A stretch of 64,000 bases of DNA from the NCBI GenBank assembly GCA_940337035.1, contig CALNHX010005141.1, positions 1-64,000 of the forward strand, read 5' to 3'. Shown here in pieces: positions 33,959 to 44,260 of the stretch. The position numbers and the translations under genes are program-made. How positions within the stretch are numbered: the stretch's first letter is position 1; each line of letters starts with the position of its first letter. The notes below the pieces were generated by a model, which was not told the DNA's origin, searched no databases, and saw nothing but the letters and a program-made list of their open reading frames with translations. This DNA comes from Agriotes lineatus. Its lineage: Eukaryota; Arthropoda; Insecta; Coleoptera; Elateridae.

Positions 33959-36082
33959 TTGTTCATAAAAAGTTTTTTATATTTTTCAAAAATAAAAGTG
34001 AATATGTCTCAGTATGATGGTTTTGAAGCGCATATTTACATTCTTGACATTATTTTTAGGACCTGTATAACACTTAATGAGGATGCTCGAAATCAATTCT
34101 TCCTTGCTAATTCGGGAAGCGCATGCGAAACTGAAAAACTGATAGGATTTCAAAATACAGAACGAAGTAAACATCATGAAGTGTTTGTTAAACTTCAACA
34201 GCGCCAGGATTATAATGTACTTAAACTAAAGGAAGCGTTTAAAAACTCGACAAATCCCTTCCAATGCAAAACTGATGACCTCATTCATATCCTAACTCAG
34301 CGAGTCTTTCTACAGGAAATAAACGTGTCTTTAGACAGTGTTGCGAAAGTTGAACAAAATCTGCATAATATTTTCTTAGATCAACGAGTTCATACTAACA
34401 ACATTCCGTTCTGGGCTCCTATGAAAAAGAATGTCATTAGAAACTAGAAAGTGTAAAACGGCAGCGAAAAAAGCTAAAATTACCATCAAAGACAAAACCA
34501 TTGCCATAAAGACAGACTTATCTCTTATTTCAAGATTGTTGATAGCTTCCAGAAGCAGATCTGATATAGATTTGAGCAACTACGAGTTTTCAGCTCTATC
34601 GAAGTCGTTGTTTGCAGCAGACGGGAGTAGCACCATTGTCTAGCTAAGTACAAACTTACAGATGCTCTTGAATCAATGCAAGAAATACCTGCTGAAGAAA
34701 ACGAAGATGATCATGCTTCCATCACACATGATGTTTTAGAAGCAAACGAAGAGTTACAGGGAAAAGCTGTGATAGTAGATGGCATGGCGCTTCTTCATAC
34801 CTACCACAAAGCTAACACAGTGAAGACATGTAGTGACCTCGGTGTAAGCTTCAGCCAATGGATCGGACAAAAATTCAGCAATTACAGTGAGGTCCATATA
34901 GTTTTCGACTCTTACAAAGAAAACTCATTGAAGAAAGCGATGCGAAAGATTCGGCAAAAAGGCTCAGATTCAATGCAGTACAACATCGGACCAGAAATAA
35001 AAATTGGAAGTATACCAATGCACAAATTATTGGCCCATGATAAGATGAAGGACGAACTAACAGAGTTCCTTTCCGATCGGATTCTTAAATTTGGCGTGAC
35101 CAATAACAAAAAGTTCGTACACAGTTGGAGGGACAAAGCAGCTTCATCACACGGCGATGATATATCCAGTCTTGCAAGTATGCAGGAGGAGGCCGACACA
35201 AAGATGATATTACATGCATCTTATTTAGCACAGAAAGGAATTAAAACTACTCATGTGTTTTTCCCCGATACTGATGTCCTGATTGTAGCACTAAGGCGAT
35301 ATCCTCAACTTTCGATAGATTTTGAATTTTTCCTGGGCGATGGCATGAAAAGGTTCGTTCAGCTAGGTTCAATCTACAGAACACTTGGACCTCTAAAAGC
35401 CTCTGCACTCCTTGGATTACACGCACTTTCAGGAGCTGATGTAACAGGATCATTTGCTGGCAAAGGTAAAATAAAGTGCTGAAAAGCTTTTAATTCCGCA
35501 AGTGATACGCTGCTAGAAGCTTTGGCTAAATTGGGAACTACACTGTCACTCACTGAAGATGTCAGGACTAACTTGGAAGCGTTCATTTGTCAGCTTTATA
35601 TCCCCAAAACAACACTGGCCGACATAGGAGCTGTGCGATGGTTGTTGTTTACACAGAAACAATGTCAAGATGAGAACCTTCCTCCAACAATATCTGCACT
35701 GGATCCGGCACTGCTAAGGGCTCACCTTCAGTGCTTTGAGAGGAATCAGGACCTAATTCAGCATCCCAATAACCCACCACCCTTAGATTTTGGATGGAAG
35801 AAAGTAGAGAGTACATACGAGCTTGTTGCTTGTACCAACCCTTGTGCACCAGAGCTTATCTTGGGACTTTGTCGCTGCTCATGCTCCAAAAGGCGTTGCT
35901 CTCCTCCATGTACATGTCAGTCAAATGGACTCCGGTGTACTGAAATGTGCAAGTGCGAAGGTAATCCCGATCGTTGTGACAATATGGGAGAGTGCGAGCT
36001 AGACGATGATGAAGATTTAGGTCTAAGTGAGATTTGCATTGAAAGTGACGATATTGTAATTAAAAATGTAACTGTAGAGTAG
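33959..36082 (+). pseudogene. PIN/FEN1-like nuclease with C-terminal cysteine-rich tail, C-terminal half of family gene
   Basis: 33959-34447 and 34431-34643 encode the middle region (ISRLLIASRSRSDIDL), then 34640-36082 the nuclease part: VIVDGMALLH, VHIVFDSYKE, MQEEADTKMILHA and FFPDTDVLIVAL supply the spaced acidic residues of a FEN1/PIN-like active site, followed by LHALSGADVTGSFAGKGK. The C-terminus is CRCSCSKRRCSPPCTCQS..., a CXC (tesmin/TSO1-like) cysteine cluster, then an acidic tail. Lesions: one frameshift near 34440, one near 34637, and TGA at 35480 where Trp is expected. It lies between the inverted repeats of 32900-39436, so it is the element's own gene or captured cargo. Confidence 0.75.
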
Positions 36083-36289
36083 GAGTGACAAGTATGATTG
36101 TCTCTACTCTGTCTATACAAATCTGTAAACATGGTATTTCTTCCACAGTATTTTCATTAAAGGTTAAAACTATAGTGGCATATCTTTAAATTTCCTACGG
36201 CACAACATAATGGAAAGGGATATTTTTTAATTTATTAATGTATTAATTATTATTAGAATTATCCAGTGGCTATGTAAATAATGTCAAGC

Positions 36290-36879
36290 ATGCGCTTGCA
36301 AAACCCTCATACTGAGACATTCATTTTTATTTTTGAAAAATATAAAAGTACTTTTTATGAGAAAACGGTTGATCCTACATAAAAAGTTTTAATAACCTTT
36401 TCTGTGGAGAATCTGTGTAGCTACATTTTTTGTTTCAAACTTTTTTTTTAATCCCAACGGTTACTGATATAAATAGAAAAACGTGTTTGCGATGGCGGCC
36501 ATTTTGTTTTTTTCGCGTAGCATTCGAACGCACCATTTTCCAGAGTGCCACCATGGAAATTATGTTTCTCCAAGGTCAGACGAAGAGATTGAGACTACTT
36601 CCACACTTGCATCATCAAGGAGCACACGGGAGCCTGTTTTTGTACATTTGACAGGGCACTAGAAGTAATTTTTACAGTTCCGGTAGTTCTAATAGGAGCT
36701 CTAGTAGCACCGGGACGTGTTCTATCGATAACACTAATATAAAGTTTTGATAAGACTAGCAATAAAAATATTACGCGGATTAAGACTTTTACAAAACGAC
36801 TAGATCCTAGAAGCAATTTCTTTAAAATTTCTTCGGAAGTTCTTGGTGGGATGTTTAGGTAATGACGGGCTCTTGTATA
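36290..36879 (-). repeat. right inverted repeat, inner part
   Basis: Reverse complement of the inner left arm (around 33660-34010): it carries the matching GGCGGCCATTTTG and TGCATCATCAAGGAGCACAC segments and one degenerate 159-bp unit. It is then interrupted by the foldback element at 36882. Confidence 0.85.
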
Positions 36880-36881
36880 TA

Positions 36882-37897
36882 CAGGGTGTTTGTAGATCGC
36901 TAGACGGCTCGTAACTTCGTTAATAATCGAGATATCGAAATTAATTTTCTTTTGTTTTAAATACCACTATAAAACCTAAAAATTGACGTAAACCAATTTA
37001 AGCCATGGCCTCCTATTTTTACGTAGTGATACACAACTTTGGTTTTTTAAATGGAACACCCTGTATATTTTTAGACATTTGAAATCAGCACTAAAAGTGC
37101 TTTATGATAGCATTCTTAAATTTAAATTTTGGAACTTCATATTTTTCGAATTGAAAATTCTTTTTTAGCCAGAGTAGGCCATGAATTACGTAAAATCGCG
37201 AACAATCGAACAAGAAATGCAAAACAAACTCCACTTGGCTCTAAAAATTTCTCATGACCGAATTATAGCACCAAACGTACTAAAACAATTGAAAACTATG
37301 TTTTCTAAATGGAATAATATGAGTTTTATTAACAATAACATTTATTTTTAAATTGTTTTACGTATTTTTGATTTTTTAAAAGCTACTTCTAAACGAAATG
37401 GCTAATATGATACATCGCTGGAAAGCCCTTTTGTTGTAGTTTTCAACTGTTTAATGAAACTCATATTGTTCAATTAAAAAAAAACAGTTTTCAATTGCTT
37501 TAGTACGTTTGGTGCTATAACTCGGTCATGAGAAATTTTTAGAGCCAAGTGGAGTTTGTTTTGCATTTCTTGTTCGATTGTTAGTGATTTTGTGTAATTC
37601 ATGGCCTAGTTGGCTAAACATTTTTTTTTATTTTGAAAAAAAATAAGTTCCAAAATTTAGATTTAAGAATGCTACCATAAAGCACTCTTAGTGCTGATAT
37701 CAAATGTCTAAAAATATACAGGGTGTTCCATTTAAAAAACCAAAGTTGTGTATCACTTAAAAATAGGAGGCCATGGCTTAAATTGGTTTACGTCAATTTT
37801 TAGGTTGTATACTAGCATTTAAAACAAAAGAAATTTCTTTTCGATATCTCGATTATTAACGAAGTTACGAGCGGTCTAGCGATCTACAATCACCCTG
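36882..37897. mobile_element. 1-kb foldback (palindromic) element, TA-flanked
   Basis: It starts CAGGGTGTTTGTAGATCGC at 36882 and ends with the inverse at 37897, with TA on both sides. Nearly the whole element is a palindrome: arms of about 450 bp (to about 37330 and from about 37445) around a ~110-bp centre. Each arm holds an internal copy of the end-like motif (GGAACACCCTGTATA at about 37058 and its inverse at about 37720), suggesting it arose by one short inverted element inserting in or duplicating another. No coding capacity. Confidence 0.85.
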
Positions 37898-38206
37898 TAT
37901 ATATTCTTATATTTGTTTAGCTTAGTTCAGTCTCAATCTACGGCGAGCTCGTTCGAAAAGTGTCGTTTTTATAAAACTTTTACAGTTTGTGTGAAAACCT
38001 GAAACATTGCTGTGAATAATAAAGAAACTGTTGGATAACAGGTAACATAATTTTCATAAATACGTTAATGATACTCTATATGTATAATAATTAGTTTTTT
38101 CTATATTGTCGATAGCGTAGTAGCAACGTTTTCATAAGTTTACTTTCTCGTTTGACCATTGATCGGACGAGTAGAGTATTATACATTGTCCGAAACATCA
38201 TCCAAG

Positions 38207-38443
38207 ATGTATGACGTACACGTTTTAACTAATATTTTGTCTCAACGTGAGTTTAAAACGATAGACGATGCTGGTAAAGTATTACCTCCCTCTAATAATG
38301 TTTTTAAAAACATTTCTGAGAAAATGTTGGAAAAAGGTTCCGCTATGAGTGCCAAACACATTCACACTGTAGTAAAAACACATTCACACTGTAGTAAATG
38401 TAAATCGAAGAGGCAAGTAATAGCAAGCAAACGTTCGATGTAA
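38207..38443 (+). CDS. unknown small protein fragment
   Basis: 78 codons from ATG 38207 (MYDVHVLTNILSQREFKTID...). I do not recognise the family. Upstream at 37960-38041 is a possible untranslated first exon ending CAG before GTAACA, and a matching acceptor could lie near 38186. The last third contains a short duplicated segment (ACATTCACACTGTAGTAAA twice) that may have shifted the true frame. It sits between the foldback element and the outer right inverted repeat of 32900-39436, so it could be a second gene of that element or a trapped fragment. Confidence 0.35.
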   Translation: MYDVHVLTNILSQREFKTIDDAGKVLPPSNNVFKNISEKMLEKGSAMSAKHIHTVVKTHSHCSKCKSKRQVIASKRSM

Positions 38444-38499
38444 AACTAAGAGAGATACTAATTTTTTTACTAAACTATCAAAACTTAAAGAAATTGCAT

Positions 38500-39436
38500 T
38501 CAGGACATTGGTTTAGCAAACACAAAAAACCTCATAACTTTTTTACTTCAAGTCTTTTTAAAAAATGTTATTAGAGTTATCGATAGAACTCGCCCGGGTG
38601 CTACTAGAACTTCTATTAGAACTACCGGAACTGTACAAAATTACTTCCAGGTCTTCGTTGTTTTTTAAAAGTGCTAACATAGAAATAAGCGTAACTTTTT
38701 TACTTCGAGTCCTATCGAAAAATGCTATTAGAGTTATCGATAGAACTCGCTGAGGTGCTACTAGAACTCCTATTAGAACTACCGGAACTTTTAGAAAAAT
38801 GCTTTCAGGACTTCGTCGTTTTGTAAAAATAATAACACAGAAATGGACGTAACTTCTTTACATCGGGTCCTATCAAAAAATGTTATTAGAGTTATCGATA
38901 GAACTCACCGGGTTGCTACTAGAACTCCCATTAAAACTACCGGAACTTTTAAAAAATTGCTTTCAGGACTTCGTCGTTTTGTAAAAATAATAACACAGAA
39001 ATGGACGTAACTTCTTTACATCGGGTCCTATCAAAAAATGTTATTAGAGTTATCGATAGAACTCGCCGGGGTGCTACTAGAACTCCCATTAGAACTAACG
39101 GAACTTAACAAAATTAAAAACATTTTTTTCAGGTTTATAAAAAAAATATTTTTTTGAAAATCTTTTTTTTTGTTAGAGTTCTAGTAGCACCCCGGCGAAT
39201 TCTATCAAAAAGTATCATGACATTTTTCAATAAATATGACTGAAAAACAGTTATAGTGGTATTTGTCCGAGGAAAATGTGAAGTTAGCACCCCAAATTTT
39301 CTATCCCCATTTTTTTCTCTTAAATACATAGAACTATTTTTTAAAATAGCAAGGAACTCTAGAACTCTTTGGGGTGCAACGGGAACTCTTGAAAAATATA
39401 ACATTTTTTGAAGTTGTGGTGTTAACTTCACAGGGG
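38500..39436 (-). repeat. right terminal inverted repeat, outer part
   Basis: Reverse complement of 32900-33660: four 159-bp units (each with GGGTGCTACTAGAACT or a variant) followed by the outer ~330 bp ending CTTCACAGGGG. The unit number differs from the left arm, so the arms have expanded or contracted independently. Confidence 0.9.
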
Positions 39437-39745
39437 TCATCACTTTCTTCTATTGGGGTATCAGTATAATATTCTGAATGTTTGAATTTTGAAAGTTCCG
39501 CTACAAATAGTTTTCAAGAATTAATTCCAGACGAAAGTTTCTTCCAATTTGTATTTGACAACGCCGACGTCAATACTCGCACAATTGATGGTCATGGTAC
39601 CTTTCATTCCATGGGCGGTATAATCTGTATCACCCTTTCATCACCAGTTGATATGTACCACGTTCACAGGCCAAAAGGGAGGATACAAGCAAGTGATATT
39701 GGACATTTTGGGAGTATACCAGTTAAAGTAAAAAAACAACAATGA
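39437..39745 (+). pseudogene. PIN/FEN1-like family gene, continuation after the insertion
   Basis: Directly after the element end one frame reads SSLSSIGVSV, a TAA, YSECLNFESSAT, then VFDNADVNTRTIDGHGTFHS. In the family these blocks follow the LIDxLxxxG segment, which is exactly where the left part stops at 32899, so the two parts were contiguous before insertion. A TAA at about 39471 interrupts it. I cannot follow the gene confidently beyond 39745. Confidence 0.65.
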
Positions 39746-40446
39746 AATCAAAATCGTTATCAAACCATACATTCTATTTTCTGCATTATTTCTTAAAAAA
39801 AAATCAATATGGCCGTCATTTTTTCCAACTTGCTATTATCTGTTTCCATGGGACTTCTGTCAGCATTTTAAGGACATTACTGCCAGTACATTTCCGTTGA
39901 GAAATACTTGTAACAATTTTTTTCCATCTCACCTGCCAATTTCACTGGGCTATATGGTAAATGCCTAGACAACTTACAGTTCCGAAGAATTATTCTAATT
40001 TCTTTGCTTCAAAAATATGGGAAAAGACCTAGTGCTAGTGGACCTCCACCATCTTTTGTTTCTTCAGCATGTTGCATCCACGGACATGTGATTATCGCCG
40101 ATCAATCACGAAGAAAGTGAGCTTTATGTACAAGTAAAACTGCTAAAGCTTGCAACAGAAGTCAAGTTGCTTTGCATGACAAATGTATCCTAGACTATCA
40201 GAAACCGTAATAGCTTCTTTAAACTTTATGTATCTTTAACTTGTTAATTATTTGTAAAAAAGTAGTTCCAATAAAAAAACTATCTTCATCTAGGAGAACG
40301 TTGTATAAAACGAGATCCTCTCTAGAACCTAAATAATAATTAGAGAAGAATAGGGAAAACGCCGTTATACATTTTGATTGGTGGCTCATTTTTGGCACAG
40401 TTTACTAAATTAAATATATTTATAAATTTTTTAATTGTCATTTTGA
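39746..40446. other. no assignable gene
   Basis: AT-rich sequence with only short frames. It may contain further decayed parts of the preceding pseudogene, but no block is clear. Somewhere here lies the junction to the Polinton remnant. Confidence 0.4.
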
Positions 40447-40644
40447 CTGAAAGCTGTCCTCAGAGCATATAAACAACTAAATGATAAATCTGTCGAATAT
40501 GTATTTTGGAATAAGCCCAAGGAGCTGCTTGCACGACTTCGTTTACTACTTGCCGCAAATGCAGCCGGTAACAATAATTTACAAAATATGAATGAAATTT
40601 ATTCTATTATATCGGAATTGCGTGAAGAGGGCATTATTGCATAA
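40447..40644 (+). pseudogene. C-terminal end of a Polinton-associated protein
   Basis: An open stretch after a TGA encodes AVLRAYKQLNDKSVEYVFWN then ELLARLRLLLAANAAGNN and ends SELREEGIIA before TAA at 40642. The pattern E-L-x-x-R-L-R-L-L-L-A-x-x-A-G-N followed by E-L-R-E is a recurring end of small proteins encoded next to insect Polinton-type genes (from memory; function unknown). The N-terminus is missing. It is on the same strand as, and 105 bp upstream of, the fibre-like gene. Confidence 0.5.
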
Positions 40645-40748
40645 ATGCTGTCAGATTTCGTAGAATTGTATTACTTTTGGTTAGACATCCCTCGTAGTAG
40701 TAGTAGTATAGCAGCGGTAACAGCGGCGACAACAACAACAAAGTAAAG

Positions 40749-42053
40749 ATGGTAGTTGATAAGTTTGGAAGAGAATATCAACATGTAAGTGTCAACAATG
40801 TTAAAGTACAACAACGGCTACGAGGGCCGGCCGGTGTTGGCTTCAAATTATTGCCCGACGGGAATTTCAATATTGAAGGTAAAAGAATTGCTAATGTTGG
40901 CGATCCACAAGAAGATTGTGATGTAGTAAATAAAAAGAGCACTTTAATTGTAAACGACGAGCAAAATATTATTAACATTCGAAAAAGGAGATTAGTGGAG
41001 GCTGCAGATCCAATCGACGATTCAGACGTGTCAACTAAAAAATATGTTCAATTGGCTCTTGATGCATCCGCTAGAGAGCTATTAGTAAAATGTTTAACAT
41101 TTAATGCTGACCACGGCAGAGACGGCAGCGGCGGCGGCCCTAAGTTCAATGCTAAGAACAAACGAATCAGACAAGTAGCAACTCCTGTCGATGAAAGTGA
41201 TGTAGCTAACAAAAAATACGTAGATGTCGGCATCGGGCTCGGAAAAAAGAGCTGCCTAAAATTGGATGCTAAATCGAAATCATATTTTGACGCTAAAAAT
41301 ATGCGAATAACGGCGCTTGCTGAGCCTGTAGCAGAAACTGATGCTGTCTATAAAAAGTATGTAGATGGAAAAGTGGAAGCAATAATAGCTGCGAGTGCTT
41401 TAATCGTAAACGAGGCGCAAAATGTTATTAACATTCGAAGCAGAAGATTAGTCCAAGCTGCAGATCCAATCGACGATTCAGACGTGTCAACTAAAAAATA
41501 TGTTCAAGCGGCTCTTGCTGCGGCCGCTGGAGATATACTAGCAAAATGTTTAACATTTAATGCCGTTAGCGGCAGCGGTCGTGGCGGCGTAAAGTTCAAT
41601 GCTAATAATAAGCGAATCAGCCAAGTAGCAGCCCCTGTCGATGAAAATGATGTAGCTAACAAAAAATATGTAGATAACGGAATTGGAAAACAACAAGCCC
41701 TAAACCTAAAATTGGATGCCAAATCGAAATCATATTTTGACGCTAAAAATAAGCGAATAACGTTACTTGCTGAGCCTCTAGCAGAAACCGATGCAGTCTA
41801 TAAAAAGTATGTGGATAGGAAAGTAGACGAAATAGTAAATACCAGTGCGCAAACAGTAGTAGACGCCAATCAACTCAGCTTATTAAAAGACGCTGTTATA
41901 ATTTCAATGAATGCATGTCAAGTTCTCCTTAAACGATCCAGCAGTTTGCACAAACACCTGGGCATATCGCTGCCATCCGAAAAGACATCTGATCAACCTT
42001 TAGATTTAGAAGAAACAATAGAGATGTATAAGAAGTTGTTATACTTTCAATGA
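40749..42053 (+). CDS. fibre-like repeat protein (434 aa)
   Basis: Intact from ATG 40749. Two ~150-residue repeats (66-216 and 218-365) each contain three copies of a motif like KRIxxVAxPVDExDVANKKYV. KKYV occurs at about 98, 156, 203, 250, 306 and 353, with a degenerate seventh copy at 45-63. The same motif class (A-x-P-x-x-x-D-A-x-x-K-x-Y-V-D) is widespread in phage and viral tail-fibre shafts, where it marks trimeric beta-structured repeats. The last ~70 residues are helical and non-repetitive. No signal peptide or membrane segment. Beside a Polinton integrase it is plausibly a virion attachment or structural protein, which is inference. Confidence 0.75.
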   Translation: MVVDKFGREYQHVSVNNVKVQQRLRGPAGVGFKLLPDGNFNIEGKRIANVGDPQEDCDVVNKKSTLIVNDEQNIINIRKRRLVEAADPIDDSDVSTKKYVQLALDASARELLVKCLTFNADHGRDGSGGGPKFNAKNKRIRQVATPVDESDVANKKYVDVGIGLGKKSCLKLDAKSKSYFDAKNMRITALAEPVAETDAVYKKYVDGKVEAIIAASALIVNEAQNVINIRSRRLVQAADPIDDSDVSTKKYVQAALAAAAGDILAKCLTFNAVSGSGRGGVKFNANNKRISQVAAPVDENDVANKKYVDNGIGKQQALNLKLDAKSKSYFDAKNKRITLLAEPLAETDAVYKKYVDRKVDEIVNTSAQTVVDANQLSLLKDAVIISMNACQVLLKRSSSLHKHLGISLPSEKTSDQPLDLEETIEMYKKLLYFQ

Positions 42054-42196
42054 AATCGCATACTATCTTTCCAGCCTCAACATTCGACGCGTACCAATCG
42101 CCCTCGTCGTTCTCCCCTTTTAGAGTAGATACTAGTAGACTAAACACACTCAATCTGCGTAAAACTGCGCTGCAGTAGTATTGAAATAATAGCGCG

Positions 42197-43145
42197 ATGT
42201 CTAAGAAATTGGAAATCGTCGAAGAATTGCATCGCAATGCAAGAAAGAATTTTGTAAGACGGCGTACCACACTTAAAGGATATTATGACTTATTTCAAGC
42301 AGATTTGGCAGAATTTATTCCTACGCAAAAACAAATAAAGGCTATCGTTACATATTATTGGTAATTAATTGCTTTTCTAAATTTCTGTGGGCGCGTCCTT
42401 TGAAAACTAAAAATGGGATAGAAGTCGCTAAAGCGATGGGGAATATTTTAAAGAATCAACAGCCTCCACGCAATTTACAAACAGATAATGGGAAAGAGTT
42501 TTACAATACGCATTTTAAGAAATTAATGCGTAAATGTAATATTATTCACTATTCAACGTATAGTACCGTCAAAGCTGCGATTGTCGAAAGAGTTATTAGA
42601 ACACTCAAAAGCAAATTGTATAAAAAGTTCAGTTTACGCGGAAATTATAAATGGTTTGATATACTTCAAGATACAGTTATGTTGTATAATAAGAAGAAAC
42701 ATAGAACGATTCAAATGGCTCCGATAGATGTTAAACCTGATACGGAATTATTAGCCTACAAGGACAAAATTTTAAAATAAATCGGCGCAAACCTAAGTTC
42801 AAAATTGGAGATGTAAGAATTAGCAAGCACAAGGGCGTATTTTCTCGAGGATTTACGCCAAACTGGTCGTTGGAATTATTTGGCATTACAAAAGTTCAAG
42901 AAACCGATCCTGTTACATATAAACTAGAGGATTCAAAACATAATCCCATTTCTGGAGCTTTCTACCAACTGGAGCTGCAAAAAACTAAACATCCTGACAC
43001 CTACTTGATCGAGAAGGTTTTGAAAAGAAAAGGAAATCGAGTTTACGTAAAATAGTTGGGACTCAATGAGAAATCGTGGATTGATATGAACGACCTTTTA
43101 CTGCAGGAGGATAGGGGGGATGGTGGAGGAGGAGGAGCAGAATAA
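42197..43145 (+). pseudogene. Polinton/Maverick retroviral-type integrase, broken
   Basis: From ATG 42197: IVEELHRNARKNFVRRR, then GYYDLFQADLAEF (first catalytic Asp), INCFSKFLWARPLKTK, LQTDNGKEFYN (second Asp) and IVERVIRTLK (Glu). This is followed by a KFKIGDVRISKHKGVF region and a chromodomain-like end (YLIEKVLKRKGNRVYVK). The end module and block order are those of Polinton integrases, not of LTR elements. Lesions: frameshift near 42335, frameshift near 42780, and TAG at 43053 where Trp is expected in VYVKW. The catalytic triad survives. It would join element ends to target DNA. Confidence 0.85.
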
Positions 43146-44260
43146 AATTGCCATGAAGTAATATCTATAAGCTGCATTATTTAAAAGTATTTTTAAGAAT
43201 GTCTATTTATTTATTTTATTTCAAAAATTATGTGTAATACTTAATTTAGTGATATTGAAATGTAATTTATGTTTTAAGAAAATAAATGCTATATTAAGTT
43301 AATTTCTTGTTTTATTTCCTATACCTGCACATTGGTGCCATCGCGCATGCCGCCAAGTCAGCGCTTCAACTCTTATATTAATATAATAATTCGTGCAAAC
43401 ACATACCTACACACAAACGCACACACGCACAGAATAAAATACAAAATTGTGGGGGAAAATATATATATTATTCACTGTAGCAAATTTCTACTGCAAGTTC
43501 TGTAACTAACGCGCCGGTTATTTGATTCGACTCTCCGAAATTTCAAACGCCCAAGAATAAAATTACTGCAGCGCGTCGACATTCTGCTCTGATAGTGCGT
43601 CAAGAAGCCAAAAGTGTCCACAGCTGTCGGCGAATCACACCGCGGTGCAGCTGAAATTTTCCGAAGGCTTGAGCGAGGGACGAAAGAGGAAAAAATGCAA
43701 ATCGGGTAGAAAAATTCTGACGCTGAGGAATATGTGCGTAAATATTTTTAATTTTAGTTTTACTTTGTGTTAGAGTAAGTAGTGTGCATGCTAGGAGTCG
43801 AGCGCAAGTAGCAAGTATATTTTTATTGTGCGGCATAATTTTTAGAGAAAGTTTTGCAAAAAAAGCAGCGCTCGCTACTTGTGGAGAAGCTATTATTGAA
43901 AATATTCGATTAGAATTCAAACCATTTTAAACATTAAAATAAATTTAACTATGAATTCTAGCGTAACAAGCGTTCTTAACTATAAAAATGTATATTTAAT
44001 TTTTAAAATTATACAGATTGGAAAACAAGCCCCAACCACGCCGTGGCGCAGCTGAAATTTGCCGAAGGCTTGAGAGCGAGAGGTCGGAAGAGGAAAAAAG
44101 GCAAATCGGTGTAGAAAAATTCTGACGCTGAGGAATATATCTGCTCGAGGCTGCGAAAATACGTATATATTTTTAATTTCTGTGTATTTACTTTTATTAG
44201 TAAGTAGTTACATTTAGAAATTTATATAAAACTTTTGCTAAATTTTATTTCATTGCTGTA
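43146..44260. repeat. inverted-repeat arm and duplicated upstream region
   Basis: 43172-43318 is repeated in reverse at about 47440-47600, and 43262-43445 in reverse at about 46400-46590. At 43642-43780 and 44038-44190 the same ~130-bp block (AGCTGAAATTTTCCGAAGGC or near variant, then AAATTCTGACGCTGAGGAATAT) occurs twice, the second copy just before the gene at 44261. The block may be that gene's promoter region, duplicated. Confidence 0.8.

Larger units (their letters stand above)
32900..39436. mobile_element. 6.5-kb DNA element with long internally repetitive inverted repeats and a PIN-like gene
   Basis: The ends are exact inverted repeats: CCCCTGTGAAGTTAGCACC at 32900 and its reverse ending CTTCACAGGGG at 39436. 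The inverted arms run about 1 kb inward and contain 159-bp sub-repeats. The centre carries a broken gene with a PIN/FEN1-like nuclease domain. The element splits another gene of that same family. The right arm is itself interrupted by a foldback element (36882-37897). No target duplication is obvious. The superfamily is unassigned. No DDE transposase is recognised inside. Confidence 0.8.

Noticed and set aside
32900..39436. Target-site duplication for the PIN-gene element
   Set aside because: Flanks (TTGATATA and TCATCACT) do not match at any usual length. The insertion is supported instead by exact ends and the split reading frame.
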